In this document: positions 48,285 through 56,225 of the stretch, piece by piece | Numbering within the stretch: position 1 is the stretch's first letter | How the letters are laid out: each line of letters starts with the position of its first letter | Source of the DNA: Planctomycetia bacterium | GTDB taxonomy: Bacteria; Planctomycetota; Phycisphaerae; Phycisphaerales; SM1A02 | Direction: 5' to 3' | Length of the DNA: 64,000 bases | NCBI GenBank assembly: GCA_005776885.1 | Contig: SXOD01000006.1 | Span: forward strand, 24,045-88,044 | The notes under the pieces: generated by a model | Told to the model about the DNA's origin: nothing | Seen by the model: the letters and a program-made list of their open reading frames with translations, nothing else | Databases searched by the model: none | Position numbers and translations under genes: made by a program

Positions 48285-49511
48285 ATGGCCAAGCGCACCA
48301 TCGACGAGATCGACGTCCGCGGCAAGCGGGTCTTCCTCCGTGCCGACTTCAATGTCCCCATCGACAACGGGACAATCACCGATGACCGGCGCATCCGGCT
48401 CACGGTCCCCACCATCCGGTCAATCATCGACCGTGGGGGCTCGGTGATCGCGGCGAGCCACATGGGGCGGCCAGAAGGCAAGGGGTTCGAGGCGAGCGAA
48501 TCGCTGGAACCGGTCCGAGCGCACCTGCAGCGGCTGCTTGGGCAGCCCGTCACGCTGGTGGGACCCACCCCCACGCACCCCGACGCGCAGGCCCTCGCTC
48601 GTGGTGTCCGGCCGGGACAGGTCCTCTTGCTGGAGAACCTGCGGTTCGAGAAGGGTGAGAAGAAGGGGGACGCTGCCTTTGCCCAGCAGCTCGCCGGGCT
48701 GGGAGACATTTATTGCAACGACGCCTTTGGCGCCTGCCACAGGACGGATGCCTCGATGCATGCCCTCCCACTGGCGATGGCTGGCCGGCCGCGCGTGGTG
48801 GGGCACCTGCTGCAGCGGGAACTGCAGTACCTGCAAGGCGTGCTGGACCAGCCGGCCCGTCCTTTCGTCGCCATCCTTGGCGGGGCGAAGGTATCGGACA
48901 AGCTGCCGGCACTGCGCAATCTCCTCGAGCGGGTGGACACGATCCTGGTCGGCGGCGCGATGGCGTACACCTTCCTTCGCGCCAAGGGCGTGTCGGTCGG
49001 CACCAGCCGCGTGGAGCTGGCACTCGTTGAAGCAGCTGGTGAAATCCTTCGTGCTGCAGGCGAGAAGGGGGTCACGATCCACTTGCCGACCGATCATGTC
49101 TGTGCACAGCAGTTGGTCGCGGGCGTTCCCTCGCAGGTCGAGGGGCCCGGCATTCCCGACGGCTGGATGGGCCTGGACATCGGCCCGTCCACGCTTGCGC
49201 GTTGGAGCGACCTGCTCCAGGCGGCCGGAACCGTGATGTGGAATGGCCCGGTCGGTGCGTTCGAGACCAAGCCGTTCAACGCAGGGACCTTTGCGCTGGC
49301 GCGGGTCCTGGCCGGCCGCGCCGAGTCTGGAGGCATCGTGGTGGCGGGCGGTGGCGACACCGCTGCCGCCGTCGAGGAAGCGGGAGTGGCCGCGCGCTTC
49401 AGCCACGTCAGCACGGGCGGCGGTGCCAGCCTCGAACTGATGGAGGGAAAGTCGTTCGAGACGCTTGCCGCGATCGAAGATGCTTCGTCCCCCATGCCCT
49501 CGGGCGTATAG
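48285..49511 (+). CDS. pgk: Phosphoglycerate kinase
   Basis: Pgk transfers phosphate between 1,3-bisphosphoglycerate and ADP. The 408-residue length is standard. RVFLRADFNVPIDNG is the N-terminal substrate loop, ASHMGRPEGKG and RTDASMHALP follow, the nucleotide region is in FVAILGGAKVSDKLP, and the C-terminal hinge ends with VVAGGGDTAAAVEEAG and HVSTGGGASLELMEGK. The gene is alone among its pathway; the TlpA/TPR gene follows, whose -10 (TATAGT) uses the pgk stop TAG. Confidence 0.97.
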   Translation: MAKRTIDEIDVRGKRVFLRADFNVPIDNGTITDDRRIRLTVPTIRSIIDRGGSVIAASHMGRPEGKGFEASESLEPVRAHLQRLLGQPVTLVGPTPTHPDAQALARGVRPGQVLLLENLRFEKGEKKGDAAFAQQLAGLGDIYCNDAFGACHRTDASMHALPLAMAGRPRVVGHLLQRELQYLQGVLDQPARPFVAILGGAKVSDKLPALRNLLERVDTILVGGAMAYTFLRAKGVSVGTSRVELALVEAAGEILRAAGEKGVTIHLPTDHVCAQQLVAGVPSQVEGPGIPDGWMGLDIGPSTLARWSDLLQAAGTVMWNGPVGAFETKPFNAGTFALARVLAGRAESGGIVVAGGGDTAAAVEEAGVAARFSHVSTGGGASLELMEGKSFETLAAIEDASSPMPSGV

Positions 49512-49512
49512 T
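49507..49512 (+). promoter_or_regulatory. -10 hexamer TATAGT overlapping the pgk stop codon
   Basis: TATAGT at 49507-49512 includes the pgk stop TAG (49509-49511). It precedes ATG 49517 by 4 nt and ATG 49532 by 19 nt; the latter also has AGGAG 6 nt upstream. Confidence 0.5.
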
Positions 49513-49531
49513 TGTGATGCAGGAGCTCCCC

Positions 49532-50617
49532 ATGATGCAAACACACGACGTCCCTGTTCATCGCCTCCACAGGTCGCTGGCCGCGCTGGCGATTGCATTC
49601 GCCGCGTTGCTCGGCGTGTCGGCCGGCGCGACCGCACAAGATCCGCCCAAGCTGAAGGCCGGTTCCGAGGCGCCATCGCTTGGAGGACTTGACATCGTTT
49701 CAGGCGACATCGACGCCTTCAACGCCGCCTTGGATGCCAAGGTCACCGTGGTCGAGTTCTGGGCCACGTGGTGCGCTCCCTGCAAGAAGGCGATACCGCA
49801 CCTGAACGAAATGTCCAAGCAATACCGGGCGCAGGGACTTCAGGTCGTTGGCATCTCGGTGGATGACCAGCGCAATCCCGTCGACCCATTCGTGAAGGGC
49901 AAGGGCGACGCGATGGGCTACCTCGTCGGGTGGGACAAGGAGAAGGCACTGTCTGGCGCGTGGATGAAGGCTGCCGGGCAGGAGGGCATTCCCTGCACCT
50001 TCGTGGTGTCCAACAAGAAGATCCTCTGGATCGGGAATCCGCACGATCCCAAGTTTGAATCGATCGTCAAGCTGGCCCTGTCTGGCCGCTACGACCCCGA
50101 CGTCACGCCACAGGCTGAAAAACTGCTCGCCGCGGCTCGTGGTGCGGCACGGGTGGGCAACTTTGCCGAGGCGGCACAGCACTACGACAAGGCCCTTGAG
50201 CTGAATCCCAAGGTCACGTTCGATGCCGCCATCGAGAAGTATCGGATGATTGCCGAACAGCAGGACAACGCCGAAGGCGCGCAGGCCTGGGCCGGTGCCT
50301 GCCTGGAACTGTACGCCGGCGAACCGGCCGAACTGAGCGAGTTGGCGCTGTTCCTCGCCACGGATCCCACGTTGAAGCAGCACGACCTCGCGACGGCCTC
50401 CGCCGCAGCGCAGAAGGCCGTCGAGGCAAGTTCCGGCGGCGACCCCGCGGCGTTGGCGGCGCAGGCTCGCGTGCTCTTCCTGCAGGGCGATTCCGCCGCG
50501 GCCTATGCCGCACAGCACAAGGCCTATCGACTCGCGCCTGCGGAGTCCAAGTCGCTGTACAAGGCCGACCTGGATGGGTACAAGGCCGCACGATCGAAGG
50601 CATCGGTCGGCGGTTGA
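49532..50617 (+). CDS. Exported thioredoxin-like (TlpA) protein with TPR tail
   Basis: The 361-residue protein has a signal peptide (about 1-36, ending GATAQD). A thioredoxin domain runs from about 45 to 190 with WATWCAPCKK (redox cysteines Cys81 and Cys84) and the cis-proline region GIPCTFVVSNKK, which unusually adds a third cysteine before the proline loop. A C-terminal region of about 150 residues has TPR-like helices (AARVGNFAEAAQHYDKAL, ARVLFLQGDSAAAYAAQHKA). It would act in envelope redox. The start is ATG 49532 (AGGAG 6 nt upstream). An Rpe gene overlaps its stop (TTGA). Confidence 0.85.
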   Translation: MMQTHDVPVHRLHRSLAALAIAFAALLGVSAGATAQDPPKLKAGSEAPSLGGLDIVSGDIDAFNAALDAKVTVVEFWATWCAPCKKAIPHLNEMSKQYRAQGLQVVGISVDDQRNPVDPFVKGKGDAMGYLVGWDKEKALSGAWMKAAGQEGIPCTFVVSNKKILWIGNPHDPKFESIVKLALSGRYDPDVTPQAEKLLAAARGAARVGNFAEAAQHYDKALELNPKVTFDAAIEKYRMIAEQQDNAEGAQAWAGACLELYAGEPAELSELALFLATDPTLKQHDLATASAAAQKAVEASSGGDPAALAAQARVLFLQGDSAAAYAAQHKAYRLAPAESKSLYKADLDGYKAARSKASVGG

Positions 50618-51321
50618 AACCGAACAGGGACATGCTGGCCACGAGTGGACGAGCGCTTGTCGGGGCGTCGGTGCTTTCGGCCGACTTTGGGGCACTGCGA
50701 CAAGACACGGCGTCCGCCTTGCGCGCCGGCGCCGACTTTGTCCACGTCGACGTGATGGACGGCCACTTGGTTCCCAACCTCAGCATGGGACCGGCGGTCT
50801 GCGCCGCACTTCGTCGACACTTCCCGACCGTGGCCCTGGACGTCCACTTGATGGTGAGTGATCCGGCGCTGTTCCTCGAGCCATTCGCCAAGGCTGGCGC
50901 CGACAGCCTGACCGTGCACCTGGAGGCCGATGGCGACATCCGCAAGCTGATCCGGCGAATCCATGCACTCGGGTGCCGCGCGGCGATTGCCATCAGCCCG
51001 CCCACGCCATCGAGCAAGGTCCTGCCCTACCTGGATGAGGCCGACATGGTGCTCGTCATGAGCGTGCACCCCGGATATTCCGGACAATCCTTCATGCCAA
51101 GTGCCCTCCGGAAGGCCGCCGCCCTGCGCAAGCACATGGATGCCAGCCAGCGACTGGAAGTCGATGGCGGGGTGGACGCCTCGAACGCGCGGGCGTGCCG
51201 CGACGCGGGTTTTGACACCTTGGTGAGCGCCTCTGCGATCTTCGGGGCCGCTGACCGAGCCGCCGTGATCAGGTCGATGCATGGTCCCGCCGTCGCGCGA
51301 CGTGGAGCCCTCTCGCGATGA
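50614..51321 (+). CDS. rpe: Ribulose-phosphate 3-epimerase
   Basis: Rpe links ribulose and xylulose 5-phosphates and so the xylose route to the pentose phosphate pathway. The 235-residue TIM barrel has VGASVLSADFGAL, VHVDVMDGHLVPNLSMGP (catalytic Asp and metal His), LDVHLMVSDP, VLVMSVHPGYSGQSF, and RLEVDGGVDASN. The start is TTG 50614 (TTGA overlap with the previous stop); ATG 50632 is possible. It heads a short run with accD and lnt. Confidence 0.95.
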   Translation: MKPNRDMLATSGRALVGASVLSADFGALRQDTASALRAGADFVHVDVMDGHLVPNLSMGPAVCAALRRHFPTVALDVHLMVSDPALFLEPFAKAGADSLTVHLEADGDIRKLIRRIHALGCRAAIAISPPTPSSKVLPYLDEADMVLVMSVHPGYSGQSFMPSALRKAAALRKHMDASQRLEVDGGVDASNARACRDAGFDTLVSASAIFGAADRAAVIRSMHGPAVARRGALSR

Positions 51322-52154
51322 GCGCCATCACCTGGGACCTGGACGAACCGATTGCCGACAAGCGTGCCGTGCGCGAAGGCCAATGGGTGCAATGTCCGGC
51401 TTGCTCGGAATCGATCTTCCGGCGCGCGCTTGAGGCCAACCTGATGGTGTGCCCCAAGTGCGAGCACCACCACCGAATCTCCGGCCGCATGCGCGTCGAG
51501 CAGCTGACCGATCCCAACACCTTCGAGGCCATGAATGCGCACATGGCGCCGATGGACCCGCTGGGGTTCACGGACACCAAGGCGTACCTCGCCCGCATCG
51601 CCGACGCGCAGCGCCTGACGGGAGAGAACGACGGGGTGCAGACCGGCACCGCGTTCATCAAGGGCCGGCGAGTCATTGTCGCCGCCATGGACTTCACGTT
51701 CATGGCCGGGTCGATGGGGAGCGTGGTCGGCGAGAAGATCACCGCGGCCATCGAGCATGCCACCGATCATGACCTTCCGCTCATCGTGGTCAGCTGCTCC
51801 GGCGGCGCGCGCATGCAGGAGTCGGGTTTTTCGCTGATGCAGATGGCCAAGACGAGTGCGGCCTTGGCTCGGTTCGACCGGGCCGGGGGGCTCTTCATCT
51901 CCGTCCTGGCCGACCCCACGACGGGTGGCGTCACCGCCAGCTTCGCGATGCTGGGCGACATCATCCTCGCCGAACCGAAGGCGCTGGTCGGGTTTGCGGG
52001 GCCGCGTGTCATCAAGCAGACGATCCGCCAAGACCTCCCTGACGGGTTCCAGACCGCCGAGTTCCTGCTGCAAGCCGGATTCGTCGACCGGATCGTCCAT
52101 CGCTCAAACCTCCGGAGCGAGATTGCGCGGCTCATCGACTACGCCGGCAAGTGA
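51318..52154 (+). CDS. accD: Acetyl-CoA carboxylase carboxyltransferase subunit beta
   Basis: AccD transfers the carboxyl group to acetyl-CoA with AccA. The 278-residue protein has the N-terminal zinc ribbon with Cys26, Cys29, Cys45 and Cys48 (CPAC and CPKC), then GVQTGTAFIKGRRVIVA, DFTFMAGSMGSVVGEKI and VSCSGGARMQESGFSLMQM, then FAGPRVIKQTI and LPDGFQTAEFLLQAGFVD. The length fits the short form. It overlaps rpe by 4 nt and lnt by 32 nt; accA is absent here. Confidence 0.96.
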   Translation: MSAITWDLDEPIADKRAVREGQWVQCPACSESIFRRALEANLMVCPKCEHHHRISGRMRVEQLTDPNTFEAMNAHMAPMDPLGFTDTKAYLARIADAQRLTGENDGVQTGTAFIKGRRVIVAAMDFTFMAGSMGSVVGEKITAAIEHATDHDLPLIVVSCSGGARMQESGFSLMQMAKTSAALARFDRAGGLFISVLADPTTGGVTASFAMLGDIILAEPKALVGFAGPRVIKQTIRQDLPDGFQTAEFLLQAGFVDRIVHRSNLRSEIARLIDYAGK

Positions 52155-54909
52155 GCTGGCCGCGCCCCGCCGTGCGCCGTCGGCTGCCGTCGCGGGCTGG
52201 CTCGTCGCGCTCGCTGCGGCCCTCTACCTCCCGTTTGCCCCGTGTAGCTGCTGGTGGCTGGCGCCGGTCAGCCTGGTGCCACTGCTCGCCTTGGCGGAGA
52301 CCGGGGGATGGCGTCTTCGCACGCTGGCGGCGCTGGTCTTCGCCGCCTCGATCGGACCGTGGCTGGCGTTGGAGTGGTGGATCGGTGAGGTGAGCCTGCT
52401 GGGGCTCCCGGTCTTGGGTGCGTTCCTCGCGGCGTGGACCACCATTGAGTTCGTGGCCCTGCGAAGCCTTCGGCGCGCACAGCCGTCGTGGCCGACGTGG
52501 GTGGTGGCGCCCGTGTCGATCGTGTCCATCGAGTGGCTCCGCGGCGCCATCGTGCTGAATGGGTATCCATGGTTCTCGCACGGCGTGCCGCTCGTCGAGT
52601 GGCCGGTGTCGGCACAAATCGCCGACCTCTCCAGCGCCTCCGTGCTCACCGCCGCATGCGCCGTGTTCAGTGCCGGCGCCTGGGCCATCTGGTCCGGGGC
52701 GGCGCGCCGCGGCCTGACCACGATGGCGTTGACAGCCACCCTGGTCCTGGCCTACGGGGGCTGGCGATTGGCCGAGCTCGACAGGGCCCTGGCTGGTGCC
52801 GTCCCGCTGAACATCCTTGTGGTGCAGACCAACCTCCCCACAAGCAACAAGCTGTCGTGGCCGCCAGCGGAGCAGCTGGCTGACGTGGCGCGCTGGGCAC
52901 GACTCACCAAGGAAGCACGGGCACGGATGGAGGCCTGTGACCTCGTCGTGTGGCCCGAGACGATGGTCCCGGGGCTCGGGATCGACGACGGGACCGTCCA
53001 GTTCCTGGAGGCCGGCGGCTATTACCCGGGCGGCCATTTCCGCGAGGTGATCGATTCGCTGGCGACAGCGGCTCGCGCACCGTTGTTGGTGGGCAGCCAC
53101 GCGACCGAAGGCCTGCGCATCGATGACGGGAAGTGGGCCTTTGATGCCTCCTTCAACAGCGCCTACCTGGTGAAGCCCGACCGATCGACATCCCGGTACG
53201 ACAAAGTCTTCCTCACCCCGTTTGGCGAGACGATGCCCATCATCTCGCACTGGGAGTGGCTGGAGGAACAGCTGCTGGCGCTGGGGGCGAGTGGCATGAG
53301 CTTCGATCTTGAGCGAGGACGAACCACCCACGCTTTGCCCGGCACCGGAAGCCTGCCTTCGATCGCCACGCCGATCTGCTTCGAGGACACGATGTCGTGG
53401 GTTGTCCGCGAACTCGTGTTCCAAGGTGGCCAACGTCAGGCCGGACTGATCGTCAACCTCTCCAACGACGGGTGGTTTGGCCATTCCGTCTCCGGCCGGG
53501 AACATCACCTCCAGATGGCCAGGGCGCGGGCCATCGAAAACCGGTCGCCCCTGGTGCGGTGCGCCAACACGGGCACATCGTGCCTGGTCGATGCTGCGGG
53601 CCGCCTGGCCTGGACGTCCACGCCACTGACCGAGTGTGCCACGCCAGTTCGCGCGCTTCCGGTCACGATGACCCCGCCGTTTGCGGCATGGGGAGACGTA
53701 CTATCACCGCTGATGCTCATCACTCTCGTCATCGGGATGGTCTCCGGGCGCGGTTGCTGGCTCCGTTCCGCTGCTGTTCGCCGGCCTCTTTCGGCGTGCG
53801 TGCTGGGAGCAGCCAGCATGGTGCTGGCCTCGTTCACCGGATGCGAGTCGGGGGAAGCGTTGCCACCAGCGTCCGGACGCCCGTGGAGCACCAAGTCGGC
53901 CAGCATCGTCGACCCGGACGCGGCTGCCCGGAGTGGCCCCGCCGCGCTGACCCATCCCGCACCCGTGCAGCCTTTCAGCGTGGCCTCCGATCTGAGTGGC
54001 ACCCAGAACGCCACCGACCTGCTGCTGCAGGCGACCGCGTCCCCAAGCTGGGAGCTCCGTTCACAGGCCGTGCAGGGGCTCAGCGCGTCGCCCGCGGTGC
54101 TCTCGGCGGTGTGTGAGCGGCTGATGGGCGACCCGCACCCCAGCGTCCGCTACGCCACCTGCATCGTCATCGGCCAGGAGCGACTGGGCAACATCGTCCA
54201 GCTCACAAGGCCGCTCTTGCTCGACCCGTCACCCAGCGTCCGTGCTGCCGCGCTCTTTGCGCTCGCCCGGTGTGGCGAGCCCGTGGACTTGACGCCGGTG
54301 GGGGCCCTCTTGCTGGGCGAGAACATCCGGGATCGATCCAACGCGGCCTACGTGCTTGGGCGCCTGGGAAATCCGTCGGCACTCGCGCTCCTCAAGTCGT
54401 CGATCCAGCAGGCCAGCGCCCGCAGCGATCCGTACGAGGAGTCGATCTTCTTCCTCCAGGTTGCCGAGGCGATGGTGTTGCTTGGAGACGATTCCCAGCT
54501 GGACCCGATCCGTGCCTCGCTCTTTCAACCAGAGAATCGTGCTGAGCTGATCGGTCTTGGATGCCAGATCGTGGAAAACGTCCGCGACCGAGGCGCGCTG
54601 AGCCACCTCCACCGCATCATGTCCGCCAGCGGTCCCCAGACTCGTCCGCTGGAACTTCGGTTGGTGGCCACGACCGCGTGGGTGCGCCTGGGCGGACAAC
54701 CCCTTGGGGAGGCCTCGGCCATCGCCTTCGAGGGGGCTCGGAGCGCCGACCCGGTCATCCGCGCCCAGGCGACCTTTGCCCTTGGCGCCATCGGCACCCG
54801 TGAGGCACGCGCCGCCCTGAGCGGAATGCTGTCCGACGTCGACCCACGAGTCCAGGTGGCTGCCGCGGCGGCCATCATCGAGGGAGCGGGCCGCGGGGGA
54901 TCCACCTAG
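52123..54909 (+). CDS. lnt: Apolipoprotein N-acyltransferase fused to a HEAT-repeat lipoprotein-like domain
   Basis: Lnt adds the third acyl chain to lipoproteins in the inner membrane. The frame is 928 codons without a stop. Residues 1-230 have several membrane helices. The nitrilase-like domain carries the catalytic triad Glu279 (VVWPETMVPG), Lys361 (RYDKVFLTPFGETMP) and Cys419 (ATPICFEDTM), followed by NLSNDGWFG. The last Lnt helix is near 525-540. It then runs in frame into a second signal-like segment with a lipobox (SFTGC, Cys574) and HEAT repeats (about 620-925). The start is TTG 52123 (GGAG 5 nt before); CTG 52156 is possible. The second half may also be made separately (53713). Confidence 0.85.
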   Translation: MRGSSTTPASELAAPRRAPSAAVAGWLVALAAALYLPFAPCSCWWLAPVSLVPLLALAETGGWRLRTLAALVFAASIGPWLALEWWIGEVSLLGLPVLGAFLAAWTTIEFVALRSLRRAQPSWPTWVVAPVSIVSIEWLRGAIVLNGYPWFSHGVPLVEWPVSAQIADLSSASVLTAACAVFSAGAWAIWSGAARRGLTTMALTATLVLAYGGWRLAELDRALAGAVPLNILVVQTNLPTSNKLSWPPAEQLADVARWARLTKEARARMEACDLVVWPETMVPGLGIDDGTVQFLEAGGYYPGGHFREVIDSLATAARAPLLVGSHATEGLRIDDGKWAFDASFNSAYLVKPDRSTSRYDKVFLTPFGETMPIISHWEWLEEQLLALGASGMSFDLERGRTTHALPGTGSLPSIATPICFEDTMSWVVRELVFQGGQRQAGLIVNLSNDGWFGHSVSGREHHLQMARARAIENRSPLVRCANTGTSCLVDAAGRLAWTSTPLTECATPVRALPVTMTPPFAAWGDVLSPLMLITLVIGMVSGRGCWLRSAAVRRPLSACVLGAASMVLASFTGCESGEALPPASGRPWSTKSASIVDPDAAARSGPAALTHPAPVQPFSVASDLSGTQNATDLLLQATASPSWELRSQAVQGLSASPAVLSAVCERLMGDPHPSVRYATCIVIGQERLGNIVQLTRPLLLDPSPSVRAAALFALARCGEPVDLTPVGALLLGENIRDRSNAAYVLGRLGNPSALALLKSSIQQASARSDPYEESIFFLQVAEAMVLLGDDSQLDPIRASLFQPENRAELIGLGCQIVENVRDRGALSHLHRIMSASGPQTRPLELRLVATTAWVRLGGQPLGEASAIAFEGARSADPVIRAQATFALGAIGTREARAALSGMLSDVDPRVQVAAAAAIIEGAGRGGST
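53699..53704 (+). promoter_or_regulatory. -10 hexamer TACTAT inside lnt, leaderless spacing to an in-frame ATG
   Basis: TACTAT ends 8 nt before ATG 53713, which is in the lnt frame and opens a lipoprotein-like signal peptide. There is no good -35. Confidence 0.4.
53713..54909 (+). CDS. Possible separately translated HEAT-repeat lipoprotein (in-frame, within lnt)
   Basis: From ATG 53713 the same frame gives 398 residues. It starts MLITLVIGMVSGRGCWLRSA, continues with a hydrophobic ACVLGAASMVLASFTGC whose Cys44 sits in a lipobox-like F-T-G-C, and continues with HEAT repeats of the PBS-lyase type (LRSQAVQGLSA, VRYATCIVIGQERLG, VRAAALFALARCG, RSNAAYVLGRLG, IRAQATFALGAIGT). A TACTAT hexamer 8 nt upstream matches the leaderless pattern elsewhere. 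It could be the real second gene, with Lnt reading through because no stop separates them. HEAT domains bind partner proteins; the partner is unknown. Confidence 0.4.
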   Translation: MLITLVIGMVSGRGCWLRSAAVRRPLSACVLGAASMVLASFTGCESGEALPPASGRPWSTKSASIVDPDAAARSGPAALTHPAPVQPFSVASDLSGTQNATDLLLQATASPSWELRSQAVQGLSASPAVLSAVCERLMGDPHPSVRYATCIVIGQERLGNIVQLTRPLLLDPSPSVRAAALFALARCGEPVDLTPVGALLLGENIRDRSNAAYVLGRLGNPSALALLKSSIQQASARSDPYEESIFFLQVAEAMVLLGDDSQLDPIRASLFQPENRAELIGLGCQIVENVRDRGALSHLHRIMSASGPQTRPLELRLVATTAWVRLGGQPLGEASAIAFEGARSADPVIRAQATFALGAIGTREARAALSGMLSDVDPRVQVAAAAAIIEGAGRGGST

Positions 54910-54919
54910 TCCCGCATGC

Positions 54920-54950
54920 TTGACACCGTTCGGCGTTCCACGGTTAGAAT
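54920..54950 (+). promoter_or_regulatory. Promoter TTGACA, 19 nt, TAGAAT
   Basis: TTGACA at 54920-54925 and TAGAAT at 54945-54950 flank a 19-nt spacer. The GTG start is at 55001, a leader of about 44 nt. It drives the coiled-coil gene and perhaps the 58-residue gene. Confidence 0.55.
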
Positions 54951-55000
54951 GCTCGACTTATCGGCTCCGCCTTCGGCGAGCTAATCCTGCGAGACCCCAC

Positions 55001-55876
55001 GTGCACATCCTCACCAAGATCTTCGTCGTGCTGGTCGCCCTGCTCGCTGTGGCGACCGTCCCCTTCGTCATCGTGCAGGGTGCCAACGAGGCCACCTTCC
55101 GCACCCAGTCCAACGAGAACAAGGATGCGGCCGAAGCGGCCCGCACCGATCTCAACGCTGCCCGAACAGCGGCCGCACGCGTTGAGGCCGACTTGCAGGC
55201 CCAGGTCGCCCAGGCCGAGGCCAATCGCGCGAACATCGAGGCTGACCTCGCCACCAAGGCGATGGAACTCTCCCAGGCGGCCCAGGACGCCGAACGGCTC
55301 CGCGCGCAGATCGCCCAGCTCGAGGCCACCGGCGCGGTCCTCGCGGAGACCGAGCGCGCACAGCACGCCATGATCGAGGCGCTCCACGGCGAGATCGGCA
55401 GCCTGCGCGACCGCGCCGTCGGTGCTGAGCAGCAGCTGGTGGAGATCCAGACCGCCCTGGACGTGAAGTCGAGCGACTTCGAGGCGGCCATCAGTGCCCA
55501 GATGGTCCTCCAGGAAGAGTTGGAGCGACAGCGCATGGAGTCTGAGAAGGCTTTGGCGAGCGCCTTGGCCGGCGCCGCGAGTGCTTCGCCCGAGGACGAG
55601 CCTGTTGGCGTCGAGCCGAACAAGGACGTCGAGGCCCGCATCACGCAGCTGTTCCGGACGGCGGCCGGGAAGACCATCGTCCAGATTGACCAAGGCAGTC
55701 GTGCAGGCGTCGCCGTCGGCTGGGTCATGGGAATCAGCGAGGGGAACACCTACGTGGGCGATCTCCTGATCAAGAGCGTCAACGCCAACGACGCCGTCGG
55801 CGAGTTCGTGGGACAGCCGACCGATGGAAACTCGGTTGAGGTCGGCCAGCGCGTCATCTCCCGGCTCTCCAACTGA
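55001..55876 (+). CDS. Membrane-anchored coiled-coil protein upstream of mreB
   Basis: The 291-residue protein has one N-terminal membrane helix (about residues 4-24, IFVVLVALLAVATVPFVIV), then a long alanine/glutamate-rich coiled coil (about 30-190), an acidic linker, and a C-terminal domain (about 205-291, EARITQLFRTAAGKTIVQID, GVAVGWVMGISEGNTYVGDL) of beta character that resembles the MreC-type or surface domains. It is not assigned to a named family. Its location just before mreB suggests a link to cell shape. The start is GTG 55001; an upstream longer reading is rejected as it would precede the membrane helix. Confidence 0.6.
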   Translation: MHILTKIFVVLVALLAVATVPFVIVQGANEATFRTQSNENKDAAEAARTDLNAARTAAARVEADLQAQVAQAEANRANIEADLATKAMELSQAAQDAERLRAQIAQLEATGAVLAETERAQHAMIEALHGEIGSLRDRAVGAEQQLVEIQTALDVKSSDFEAAISAQMVLQEELERQRMESEKALASALAGAASASPEDEPVGVEPNKDVEARITQLFRTAAGKTIVQIDQGSRAGVAVGWVMGISEGNTYVGDLLIKSVNANDAVGEFVGQPTDGNSVEVGQRVISRLSN

Positions 55877-55897
55877 GTTCGACCCAACGACCCCATA

Positions 55898-55919
55898 CAG
55901 GACTTCAGCAGGACTTCAG
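55898..55919 (+). repeat. Perfect 11-bp tandem duplication covering the ribosome-site region
   Basis: CAGGACTTCAG at 55898-55908 and again 55909-55919, directly before ATG 55920. Each copy carries the AGGA core of a ribosome-binding site, so the duplication doubles it. Confidence 0.8.
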
Positions 55920-56096
55920 ATGGCCAAGAGTGGATCGAACAAGCGCAGTGCCGAACTGGACGTCTACGCCGTGCTCCTCATCGCCGCCGCATTGCTGCTG
56001 GGAACGGCAGCCGGGATCACGGCCATGCGGAACACGGAGATGAGCAAGGTGGGTGCCTCCGGAGGCGGCCCACTCGACCTCGTCGGGTCCCGCTGA
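55920..56096 (+). CDS. 58-residue single-pass membrane protein
   Basis: The protein reads MAKSGSNKRSAELDVYAV, then a hydrophobic segment LLIAAALLLGTAAGITAM (about 19-36) and a short polar Gly/Ser-rich end. The N-terminus is basic, so the C-terminus is likely outside. It lies 43 nt after the coiled-coil gene and 129 nt before mreB, on the same strand, and could be part of a shape-complex set. ATG 55920 has two tandem AGGA sites just upstream. I do not recognise the family. Confidence 0.55.
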   Translation: MAKSGSNKRSAELDVYAVLLIAAALLLGTAAGITAMRNTEMSKVGASGGGPLDLVGSR

Positions 56097-56172
56097 CGCC
56101 AGCCGCTTCTCCCGTCTCCCACCGCCGGATGGCCCTTCGTCGGCCACCCTTTCGGCGACAGTCGCGCTTCGC

Positions 56173-56178
56173 TAGTCT
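56173..56178 (+). promoter_or_regulatory. -10 hexamer TAGTCT of the mreB operon
   Basis: TAGTCT gives a leader of about 41 nt with GGAGG at 56216-56220, 5 nt before ATG 56226, so mreB is a led gene rather than a leaderless one. Confidence 0.5.
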
Positions 56179-56225
56179 CTCGGCTTCACCAGCGTCCTCC
56201 CATCGAGGCGGGCGCGGAGGATTGC

